A stretch of DNA of 64,000 bases, from positions 5,890,001-5,954,000 of the forward strand of contig JAGYVD010000001.1 of NCBI GenBank assembly GCA_021209875.1, written 5' to 3'. Of this stretch, positions 11,312 to 20,017 are shown piece after piece. The position numbers and the translations under genes are program-made. The first letter of the stretch is position 1; every line of letters begins with the position of its first letter. Source of the stretch: Rosellinia necatrix. Its lineage: Eukaryota; Ascomycota; Sordariomycetes; Xylariales; Xylariaceae. The notes below the pieces were generated by a model that was not told where the DNA came from, searched no databases, and saw nothing but the letters and a program-made list of their open reading frames with translations.

Positions 11312-13167
11312 TTATGTACTTCCCAAATCTATGCCGTCCATTATATCCAGCCCGTTAAACCCATCCTCGACAGTCCAAGCGCAGCCACTCGTCAGCGTAT
11401 TCAGGAACTCGCAGGCGCGCCCGACGACCAAGAGACCGGGGGGTCTGCTACCTTCCTGCTCGATGGCCTCGACGACGGTCTTCAGGGTGGTCCGGATCAC
11501 GCGCTGGTCGGGGCAGCTCGCGCGCTCGATGACGGCACACGGCGTGTTCGTTGGCCACAGCGCTCTCCGTCCCGCTGCGTGGTCCGTCCCTTGCCGGGTT
11601 ACTCTGTTCAGGTCCTCCTTCTTCTCCTCCCCCCCGTGAGACGGAGGAGACTCCGCTTCGAGAGGCTTGGTCAGTTCTGCGACGAGCCCGGCGATGCGGT
11701 GCAGCGCCATGAGGAACACGACCGTCCGGCTGGGCGTGTACTCGGGCGGCGCGGGCGGCTTGCCCTTCTTGCCGGTGCCGGTGCAGATGAGGACCTGGTC
11801 GGCGACGTCGCGCTGCGTGGCGGGGATGTTGGCGAAGAGGGGTGCCGACAGCGCGGACGTCACCCCCGGCAGGACGACCACCTTGTCGCCGAGGCCGTGG
11901 CGGCGGAAGTACTCCACCTCCTCCCCGCCACGCCCATAGATGTACGGGTCGCCCTGCTTCAGGCGCAAGACCGTCTTACCCTCCTTTACGCCGGCGATGG
12001 CCATCTCCTGCAGCTCGTTCTGTGCGGCGTCGGCGTTACCAGGGAATTTGCGCGCGATCTGGACGGGCGTCCTCCGCGGTATCAAATCCAACACACCCGC
12101 GGGGACTAGTTTGTCGGCTAGGATGAGATCGGCGCTTTGGATGGCTTTATATGTAGCTCGAGTGAGAAGATCTGGGTGTCCGGGGCCGGAGCCGGCCAGG
12201 ATGATCCGACCCTTGTTCTTAGGTTGGCTTGCTCTTATTGATCCGGCTACAGCTTCGGGTGCGCCATTCGTCTCGTATGTGCTAAGAATATTCACTACGT
12301 CCTGGTCGGTTATTGCGGCCAGGCGTTTCAATGGCCAATATTCGCAGACCTGTCCCAACCAGCGCATGCGCCTGTTCTTCGCGGCATCAAGATCAGCCTC
12401 GGTTACTAGCCTGTTGAATGTGGCGGGTTGATCAACTGAGTCGTCGCTGTCGCCACACCCAGCTTGCACACATAGCGATAAATGGTCCTCTTCTTGTATT
12501 CGGCTGCGAAGCTGGCCGAGGCGGAGACAAGCGTGGCCAAGATTTTGGGGGAGAGAAGCAGCGATCTCGCGGCGGATCCTAGACGCCAGCTTGCAACCAC
12601 GGCCGTTTGTCGTGACACCGACTTGGAGAGGACCATCCGTATGGGTCGATAGAAGCGAAAAGGAGCAGAGTTGGGGGTTGTCTACAACATTGACGGGAAT
12701 TCGATTCCGCCTACAGAGAGAGGAGACCTGTGAGCCTACGTTCGCCGGGTCAGTGACTATTCCATTTCGATGAACCCGTTTGTGTAGCTGGGGAGGCTAC
12801 GCAGCGGCGCGCTGGCACGGCATAACTTACTGAGGTCGCCCTCACTCGACCCCGAGGTGACGAAGACGGCATCTACTACGTGGTCGACCTCTTCCCTCCC
12901 GAGGGAGAAGAGGTGGCTCTCCCGGAATACATCTTTCACCCATTTAACCTCCCCATCGTCTACCCGCTTCTGCAAAGCATAATGTAGCTCAGTTCCATCC
13001 GGCGCAAGCAGTATGGGTGATGCGCCGGCAGCCAGCGACTGGTTACATCGAGCACCGGCCAAAGAATTAGAGCCAACGACCAAGTGGACGTGTGATTCGG
13101 CGTTGATCGCCGTAAGCAGGGCAACCCGAGACACCATTCCGAGTGTATCCGGAATTGCGCCAATCAA
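11312..13167 (-). CDS. MET1: Uroporphyrinogen-III C-methyltransferase (siroheme synthesis) with Met8-like N-terminus
   Basis: Catalyses SAM-dependent methylation of uroporphyrinogen III at C2 and C7 to precorrin-2, the first committed step to siroheme for sulfite and nitrite reductases. Exons are 13167-12831 and 12735-11312 (intron GTAAGT...GTAG), giving 586 aa, or 576 aa if the next in-frame ATG at 13137 is used. Yeast Met1 is of similar size. The N-terminal third is an NAD(P)-binding-like domain: 'HLVVGSNSLAGARCNQSL', 'VDAVFVTS', 'IPVNVVDNPQLCSFSLLS', 'RIRREIAASLP'. The methyltransferase domain has GSGPGHPDLLT, 'ADLILADKLVP', 'RLKQGDPYIYGRGGEE' and 'VLPGVTSALSAP'. Much of exon 2 before 12469 lacks an ATG yet is open and conserved. 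It is probably cytosolic. The exact start is uncertain. Confidence 0.9.
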
Positions 13168-13979
13168 TTATACAACTGTTAATGCGTGTGAGTAGTCGGA
13201 CCGGACCTGCGGGCGGGCGAATAGGTGAAATTGAGGCTGGCCGTTGTTCACAGTTAATAACGTAAGATAGCATGAAAGCTTGAAGATGGGAATTCTAGTG
13301 GGATAGCGTAGGCTGTCTCGAGGGGAAGGTTGAGCGGTTAAATCACATCAGAAATTGTGTCTTGGTACGGGACGACCGACTTCAAATTGTATACTATAGT
13401 GTATGCTATAGTGCTCACTTACATGATGTCGCGGGGACGTGGAAAAAGCACGCGAAGTGGGATGGTGCTATCTCCAGGGTCAGCGATGCCGCAGATCAGG
13501 GAGATTTAGTGGGTTGTATGCCTGCTCTATCCCTGCTGCAGGTACAGGCAGCCTAACTAGCCTAGGTTAAGTGGTTGAAGCTCCCCACCTAATCGAAGCT
13601 TTCTGCTTGTCGCAACTTGACGCAATCCACGCTTGTGGTACTCGCCGAGCCAACGAGATGGCGAAGAAAGGGCATTTAGAACCCTGAGGTTGCCACCGAA
13701 TGTGCATCCCCGCGGTGTGCCCGCGGGCTGTCGGCGGAGATGCAGGCATTGCCTATCCGTCCCACCCCACCCGACATCCGTCCGACAGTGTGGAAGCTAC
13801 CTACAGAGGTAGTACCCTAGATAATTAAAGCAGGTAACTTAGGTACCTAGTTAACATGATGATTCCGGAACACTGAATTACTTGTGCACTTTTTTTTCTT
13901 ACTGTGCCCTATGAAGGTTAACACCCGCGAATAAACAAATAAAATATATGCACTACTGATCAGTGTGCGTAAGATCGCG
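13168..13979. other. Intergenic region upstream of MET1, no gene
   Basis: Promoter side of MET1. Short frames only. Another cluster of TAGGTA-type motifs is at 13798-13855, including AGGTACCTAG at 13841-13850. Confidence 0.5.
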
Positions 13980-14139
13980 GACTAGTACGGCTTGAGCTAC
14001 GCACTGGTACGAGATTCCTCTCATGCCAGTGCGACCGGTGCGACCGCGGATCAGTCTAAACTAGGACCAGTATGGGCTTGGGCTACGGACTGGTAGTGTA
14101 CAATATGCGAACCAGCACAGGTTTGAACTACAGACTACC
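13980..14139. repeat. Three diverged copies of a ~30-bp repeat with transition-type differences
   Basis: Related units start at 13980, 14065 and 14110 (core pattern 'ACCAGTATGGGCTTGGGCT'). Units two and three match at 19 of 30 positions, and 10 of the 11 differences are transitions, mostly G to A. That pattern is what repeat-induced point mutation leaves. No coding content. Confidence 0.5.
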
Positions 14140-14511
14140 ATATATTACGATATCCGAACCGGCATGGTGTCGGGTTTCCCAACAGTGCGCATTGGTGCAG
14201 CTGAGACCAGTACAGCGATAGATTTGTTTTCTACTATCCATCAAGCGTGGAGGGTTATAATCGTTTTCCTGTTCCTACTAACTATAGAAACAGATTGCTA
14301 GACTAAACAACTCGAAAGAAGCCTTTAATTGATGCTTGGAAACCTTGTGACCAAGGAAGACTGCTATATTATGGGCATCCTGCTCTTAAGCCGAGTGATC
14401 AGACAGACTGACCTAGCTCACCTCCTTCAGCCAGTGTTTAGTATCGGCAAGAAGTGGGCGGTTTTGATGACCAATAACCGTCGTCAGAAGCATTTTCTTG
14501 AGATTCTTTAT

Positions 14512-15165
14512 CTAGCCAACAGCATGGTGAAGGGCTAAAAACCGGGGCAAGGGAGGGTCGATAATCCGGGTATCAGTAAGGTATAATGTGCAGGTAACAG
14601 GTAGGCCTAGAGACCTAGAGATGAACGGATTTAGAAATGAGCCAATACGATGGGTATGCTGCTGTCCGTTTTCGACAGGTTCAAAGAAGATCTTGGGGTC
14701 GCCAAAACCGTGATGGACGTCGGGAGCAAGAGTGAGTGCGTTGTGTGGCCGGTCAATATCAGTGCCTTCTATGAGGTACTTGACTCCATGACCAAACATA
14801 TTAAGGACTGCCAGGGCAGCTTCCCGAGAACTGTCCTGAAAATAGGTTCGCTATGAAAGAAACAATTGCAAGGAAACAAGGCTTACTAATTAGCGGTTTT
14901 CATTAACTTTCGTTAGCGGGTGTGGAAGTATATGGGCTACTTCCAAGGATCTAAACGACTCTTTTTCTAACGAATTCCCATCGTCATCTCGAGCATTATG
15001 GGTGTCACGATTAAAGCGTTTCGTTGCCTCACCCGTATCGAATACTCGCGATACTACACAACGATAGCGGTCGCGGACAAGGCAATTACCCCGCAGAGCC
15101 GATACTCGACTCCTTGGACCTCCTGGGCTGCAGAATGATAAGTCGGTGTAGGCTGGGGTGTTTTC
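14512..15165 (-). pseudogene. HNH-endonuclease domain gene relic
   Basis: Two open blocks, 15165-14890 and 14850-14512, encode the conserved core of a common fungal HNH-nuclease family. Block one has 'ALRGNCLVRDRYRCVVSR', 'NARDDDGNSLE' and the HNH histidine motif 'SLEVAHILPHPLTKVN'. Block two has 'AALAVLNMFG', 'LIEGTDIDRPHNALTLAPD', and the segment from FEPVENG to 'ITDTRIIDPP'-type sequence that closes the domain. A stop follows NENR in block one, although a GTTAAT donor 13 nt earlier and the acceptor before 14850 keep phase, so a spliced form is possible. A stop also lies just before block one, the N-terminal part is not found, and the C-terminus ends early after 'FLALHHAVG'. Most likely a truncated pseudogene; a short functional gene is not excluded. 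Confidence 0.6.
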
Positions 15166-15305
15166 CTAGTAGAAGCTTTCACTAACAAATCTTAGCAACG
15201 ACTAGAAAACAGAAAGAGGCAAATATATACAAGGTAGAAAGAAGTTATCAAGGAAATAATCCGCGAAGCCAAAGAAATTCAATCGGAGCTCGTCAAAGTT
15301 GATAC

Positions 15306-15333
15306 CATCATCATCATCATCATCATCATCATC
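15306..15333. repeat. (ATC)n microsatellite
   Basis: About nine ATC/CAT units in perfect tandem, inside the degenerate region upstream of the HNH relic. Confidence 0.9.
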
Positions 15334-15582
15334 GTTATCTACTGAGAGCGTCATGGCCCAAATGAAGACCCGCAATAGACTGTCCTGAGATGTTTCGGAA
15401 AGTGCGTACTGGTAGGTACAGCGGATAGGTTGAGAGCGATTGTAAGGACTATGGTTGCTCAGGTCATTATTGTTAAAGTAGTTGATAATGCGGTTGAATC
15501 TATCCTTGACGGCGGAGCGCTGATTTATCTCCCAAGGCGGCTCTGTAGGGAATTCAATGGCGCCCTCGGGGGACGATCGATG

Positions 15583-15615
15583 GCGATGGAGAGGCGATGG
15601 AGAGGCGATGGAGGG
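15583..15615. repeat. 11-bp tandem repeat, three copies
   Basis: GCGATGGAGAG is repeated three times, the last copy with one change. No coding role is apparent. Confidence 0.85.
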
Positions 15616-16197
15616 ACCATGCTATCTTGCGCAGTACAAGTCAAAAGAAGTAGTGATGGCGACTAAGATGGCGACAGCAGTACCGTGAGATAAGACCTGG
15701 TTGGATGGAGAATTGTAGTGCGTTTTATGGTACTTTGTGGTTTATGGTGGGATATGCCCATGCATGCTCCGTGTGCCTGGTGTGCCCGGTGTGATGTATC
15801 TCCGTTATTGCGGGCCCTGCGAAGCTTTTGGCGCAATACGAGATGCACTAAATCTTCTGCTCTAATGTACTGTATTGGATATAAAGATAGAAATACTATC
15901 AAGTATTGTAATCAAAACATGACCATAGACAAATAGTACCAAAAGGGGTATTGAGTCCAGGGTTCAGTTAGAGATAAGGGATTTGATTTGGTAGCTCTAT
16001 CCAACTAGCTCATATTGTCAGCTTTAGGCTCACCCCGACCCAACTGCCACCTTGTATGGACTCAACGATGCTGGGTGTTCTGTCCGAGGCGCAGGACAAC
16101 CAGAAATCACGCACAATACCGGTTAAGATAGTTGGATAGTGACGATGTGTTGTGCAATTGTGGTTGTTAATGTCCCATTGACTCTCGTGCCCATTCC
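15616..16197. other. Intergenic, no gene
   Basis: Short frames only. It contains the 3' flank of the metallothionein-like gene. Confidence 0.45.
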
Positions 16198-16272
16198 TTA
16201 TTTACAACATCCGCATTCGCCGCATCTAGTAGGACCTGGGCTTCCGCCACACACTCTGCAGGTTGGACACAT
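16198..16272 (-). CDS. 24-residue metallothionein-like Cys-rich peptide
   Basis: A micro-ORF from ATG at 16272 to TAA at 16198. It encodes 24 residues, seven of them cysteine (positions 2, 5, 8, 17, 20, 22, 23), in CxxC, CxC and CC patterns, with Gly, Pro, Lys and Arg and no aromatic residues. Beginning MCPTCRVC and ending CGECGCCK, it matches the size, Cys count and composition of fungal copper metallothioneins such as the roughly 25-residue, seven-Cys Neurospora peptide. Gene architecture supports it. A TATA-like tract lies at 16423-16434. A 49-nt intron (GTGAGT at 16356, ending CAG at 16308) sits in the 5' leader. No ATG occurs in the leader before this one. Inferred role: cytosolic Cu/Zn/Cd buffering. 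An alternative is a fragment of a larger protein, but the upstream frame has no start. Confidence 0.65.
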   Translation of the reverse strand: MCPTCRVCGGSPGPTRCGECGCCK

Positions 16273-16422
16273 CTGATCAAGTTTCTGACAAGAGGGCTCT
16301 TCAAATGCTGAACAGAGTTAGAATTTAGAAGGAACCAGGCCGATCAAGATACTCACCTTGTGAAGACAAACTGTAGCTGTATGTGCAAGTCGTGGAGGGA
16401 TATGAACTGAAAGTTGTCGGGT

Positions 16423-16434
16423 AAATATATATAC
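16423..16434 (-). promoter_or_regulatory. TATA box of the metallothionein-like gene
   Basis: An alternating TATATATAT tract on the minus strand, about 65 bp upstream of the 5' splice site of the leader intron and 150 bp upstream of the ATG. It is the only strong TATA in this interval. Confidence 0.45.
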
Positions 16435-16792
16435 AGGTTGGGCCGCTTTCTGGATTTTAGAAGCCTAAATCATGTGACTGCCGGTACCCACAAGCCTTTG
16501 TTCAAATCTAGGTGCCCCTGGATGAGTCCTAGCAAGAAAGCGATACCGACGCCGAGTCGACCCCGAGGCGACCCCGAGGACTTAGGACGGAGAAAGGAAA
16601 CTCACAGCAAAGCCTGGTAGTAAATATGTGTTGAGTATGTAACGTGATAGTAACGTGATAGATACGTGCCTGTTTAAGCATGGCTGCCACCTTTTCCGCC
16701 GCCTCTTTAATTCCCGTGCCATACAGATTTGCCCGTCCATACAAAATCCCAGTATAGTACATTTTGGCGTAATGCTTCCTTTTTCTTACGCC
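16435..16792. other. Intergenic, no gene
   Basis: Upstream flank of the metallothionein-like gene and 3' flank of RSM22. Nothing recognisable. Confidence 0.45.
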
Positions 16793-19285
16793 CTACTCCG
16801 TCAAATCGAGTTCCTTCATGAGATCGGGCCGGGCCCCTTTCTTGCCGCCTTTAGTCCGCCTCGTAGGGGCCGCGGTCTTGGTCGATTCAGAGGCGCGGAA
16901 GATGCCGCTAGCATCAGCGCCTAGAGTAATGACCCTCGCCTTGCCAGCTTTCAACGCCTGCTGAGCTCTCACACCACCATCGTTGGGTACCGCCCCGCCC
17001 TTCCCGAGGCGGACCGGCCGCACGACTCGGGTTTTCGCCCCCAGCGCCCAGAGATCCCCCCATTGGGCCTTACGCGCATCCCGGTACGCTGTTTTGCTGA
17101 AGCTCTTGGGTACTGTCCACCGTTCCAGCGTGCCGGCCGGTGTGCATAGATCTAGTGTCACATGGCCTTGTCGCTTGATCGGTGGAAGGATATTCCGGGG
17201 AAGGGACAGAGAGTTGGGGGCTCTCGACGAATTTTCATAACCCCTAAATGCCTCGTCGGCGGCCTCGTGTCCTTGCGCCGGTGCTGTGACATCTTCCATC
17301 CCAGGTAGTGTGCCACGCTGCACGGCGATGAAGCTGAAGTCGACGTCTTCGTGGTTTCTATGGGTGGCCCCGAGGATCTTCTGTAAAAATGGCGGACGTA
17401 TGAAGCGTTGACTGAAGTGGCAGAAGTCCTTTCGACCAGGGGTAAGACCAGGAGCGCGATACATGGGGCAAGTCTTGTGGTTCGTGCAAGGAGCCACGAT
17501 CATTCCTGGTTCCCGCGGCCGTCTCGTCTGGGACTCGATGGACTCGATGGGCTCCGGCCGTGGATCCGATGTTGGTGATACAATAAACTCGTCAAGAAGA
17601 CGGGCCCGAACGTCGGCAACGGCTTCAAATCCTCGGGGGTGTCCTTTCTCCACAACGATCAAAACGCCGCCCTCGGGCGATAACATCTCCCATAGATTAT
17701 CTAACAGGGCCTTGCGCCTGAATCCTTCCTTGGTCGGCAACATCTGGTGAGAGGCAATGATGACGTCAAACTGCTTCCTCGGCAGTGATGATTCGCTGCC
17801 GTCCAATTTGTCGGGGTGGTCGCCTGAGTGTAGATAGTCTGGCAGTCGAGGGAGGAATGTGGTGTTATGGAGGAAGCGTGAAACACGCTGCCGCAGATGC
17901 TCTGAACCTACAACGACCGTCTTCTTACACGGGGGACCCAAAAAACCCTTCTCCTTGCTTCTTTCATGGGCCAGATCCCAATCAGCCTGGAGAACCCGCT
18001 CCCAGGCGGCCAGACCAGCGCCGCCAGTACCAACATCCAGCACCCGCGGCCCATCACCGTTCCCGCGAGCCATGAGCCCTGCCATCCAATCCGGCCCGAG
18101 TCGTTTTCGTGTCTCAACCAAAATGCTCATTGTTGACGAATACATAGCAGGGAGTAGTGTCGCGATAAAGGTATCCGCCTCGATCTCTGACATTTTATGG
18201 TGGTTGGCTGCCATAGGGATCGCTCTCTGTTCGGTGTTTCGTTTCGAGGGTGGCGTGGAGACGGAAAAGGGAAGACCTGCACCACCAAACGCCTTCTCTG
18301 CGGCCTCCCTAACGTGTTTGATGTCGGTTCGGTCAAGTAGCTTGGTTATGGGGTTGACGAAATTGGTTTTCGGGAGTTGAAGCGTGCTCGGATTGGTTCG
18401 CCAGTGGCCGAGGCTGGAGAACTCGTGAACGCGGTCGGCGGGATGGACAAAGGTGGCACCGGGTTGTTCCCCCTCGTCTTCCTCGTCTATCTCCTCTTCC
18501 CACTCTTCCTCCTTTTCTTGCGGCTCATCTTCCTCCATGTCTTCCTCGGGCGGCCGCAAGGAAGCAGCCTCAAAGTCCTTCTGTAGCTTTAGTAGAGCAT
18601 TGAATTCGCGCGAGTTTTTGGCGACGGCATTGATATATGTCAATCCAGCCTCGGACGGTAGGTCTTCGAGGCGGATATTCCCAGGCGCTGGGTCTGTTGC
18701 GGCCTCAGCAGCCTCGGCAGATGGTGGTGTCAGAGACGGGGAGGAGGACGTCTCCTCGACTTCGGCCTCGTGTAGCAATAGCTCCCCCTGCTCCTCCAAC
18801 TGCTCCTCCAACGGGTCGTAGAAACTATGCATCTCATCGGTACTGGGCGGTATAGGCATGCCGACATCTTCAGGTTGGGTCTCTCGAAGAGGCGGGCCGT
18901 ATAGTCGTAGGTAGAGCTTGTACTCTTCGTCACTGAGATAGCCACTGGGTAATGTATCGCCAAAGGCATGTCTTGCTTGCCGCACTATTTTCTCGATATC
19001 ATCGGGGGTCCGGGATTGGGGTCCAAGTTCTGATTCTTGTTCCTGCTTCGGCTCGAGTTCCGGCTCCAGCTCTGGCACCGGTCCGGGCGCCTGAAGTCCC
19101 GCCCTCGTAGTTGAGAAGCATCTCGAGCTAATGCGAAGAGATGTCACTGTCGGACGCAGTGCGGGCCGGCATCGAGCTGGGCCCGGCACTTGGTATTGCA
19201 CATGTGTGAAGGTCTTGGCGAAGAGACTTAGAATCTGGCGCCGGCATTGGGGACATGACCTTTGTGCTCTAGCCGCCGATAGCAT
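16793..19285 (-). CDS. RSM22: Mitochondrial small-subunit assembly protein Rsm22 (methyltransferase-like)
   Basis: Rsm22/METTL17 family, a mitochondrial methyltransferase-like factor associated with the 37S ribosomal subunit and needed for mitochondrial translation. A single intronless frame, 830 aa from ATG 19285; an in-frame ATG at 19333 would add 16 residues. The N-terminus is Arg-rich without acids (MLSAARAQRSCPQCRRQ), as in a mitochondrial presequence. A long acidic low-complexity region (about residues 70-300) includes Glu/Pro repeats. The Rossmann SAM motif is 'RVLDVGTGGAGLAAW', followed by 'FDVIIASHQMLPT' and 'LWEMLSPEGGVLIVVEKGHP'. Downstream come the cysteines of the putative Fe-S site, 'APCTNHKTCPMY' and 'DFCHFSQRFIRPPF'. 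The C-terminus is basic (RRTKGGKKGARPDL). Acidic linkers are longer than in yeast. Confidence 0.88.
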   Translation of the reverse strand: MLSAARAQRSCPQCRRQILSLFAKTFTHVQYQVPGPARCRPALRPTVTSLRISSRCFSTTRAGLQAPGPVPELEPELEPKQEQESELGPQSRTPDDIEKIVRQARHAFGDTLPSGYLSDEEYKLYLRLYGPPLRETQPEDVGMPIPPSTDEMHSFYDPLEEQLEEQGELLLHEAEVEETSSSPSLTPPSAEAAEAATDPAPGNIRLEDLPSEAGLTYINAVAKNSREFNALLKLQKDFEAASLRPPEEDMEEDEPQEKEEEWEEEIDEEDEGEQPGATFVHPADRVHEFSSLGHWRTNPSTLQLPKTNFVNPITKLLDRTDIKHVREAAEKAFGGAGLPFSVSTPPSKRNTEQRAIPMAANHHKMSEIEADTFIATLLPAMYSSTMSILVETRKRLGPDWMAGLMARGNGDGPRVLDVGTGGAGLAAWERVLQADWDLAHERSKEKGFLGPPCKKTVVVGSEHLRQRVSRFLHNTTFLPRLPDYLHSGDHPDKLDGSESSLPRKQFDVIIASHQMLPTKEGFRRKALLDNLWEMLSPEGGVLIVVEKGHPRGFEAVADVRARLLDEFIVSPTSDPRPEPIESIESQTRRPREPGMIVAPCTNHKTCPMYRAPGLTPGRKDFCHFSQRFIRPPFLQKILGATHRNHEDVDFSFIAVQRGTLPGMEDVTAPAQGHEAADEAFRGYENSSRAPNSLSLPRNILPPIKRQGHVTLDLCTPAGTLERWTVPKSFSKTAYRDARKAQWGDLWALGAKTRVVRPVRLGKGGAVPNDGGVRAQQALKAGKARVITLGADASGIFRASESTKTAAPTRRTKGGKKGARPDLMKELDLTE

Positions 19286-20017
19286 GGCGCAGGGAAATGG
19301 TCGGTTTGGTTGGGATGTAGGATGCAAGAACAATTGATTTGTTCTCTGTCTGGCATCCTTTTTTTACAAAATGTTATCCAGTTAGTTATCTATAACCACT
19401 CCGCATATCTACATGCGACCTAGCTCGTTGCATGCACTAACTAGCAGGGGTAAGGTGCTAGTACATGAGTGGTGCCACTGTGCTTACTTAACTCTAGGTG
19501 AGCACACCAATAGCAGCGCATACATTACACGTCTCTAACTTGTAGCTACTCCATTTTAGTAGCTCTCTCCCATCGCGGCTACCAGATCACGTTTTACACT
19601 GAGCTGCTACGGCGAGGTACCATACATATCAGTAGGTAGTAGGTACCAGATACCTAGGTAGTTTGGCCACTTGCCTCCTACATGGCTCCATTCATCTCTC
19701 GCGGCTCTCATGGCAACGGCCATAACAATCTGAACGAAAAAAAAGGAAGAAAAAAAAAAAGGAGCGGAATAGAGGCAGCGAGCGTCAAGGATCGCAAAGA
19801 ATCTCTCCGGCTATTATATAGGTATCACTAATCTCTCTTACTACTAGGTCTCTAATCACTACTATTCTAAACCAGGGATCTTTCGCTTGGTATGATTACA
19901 CTCCTTCGTGAGTCTTCGGTCTGGGTTTCATCTCCGTTCCCCATTCTCCTCTGGTGATGCGATAATGGGGTAGGCAAGGTTAGAGAGCGGAGGCCATCTC
20001 GTCAATGTGCCACCCAA
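19286..20017. other. Intergenic, no gene; TACCTAGGTA at 19651-19660
   Basis: Promoter side of RSM22 and 3' flank of the sugar transporter. It contains an A-rich run at about 19736-19760 and the exact palindrome TACCTAGGTA. Confidence 0.5.

Noticed and set aside
15306..15333. CRISPR-like or coding poly-Asp tract at the ATC repeat
   Set aside because: Simple trinucleotide microsatellite without spacers. The poly-Asp frame has no domain and ends in stops.
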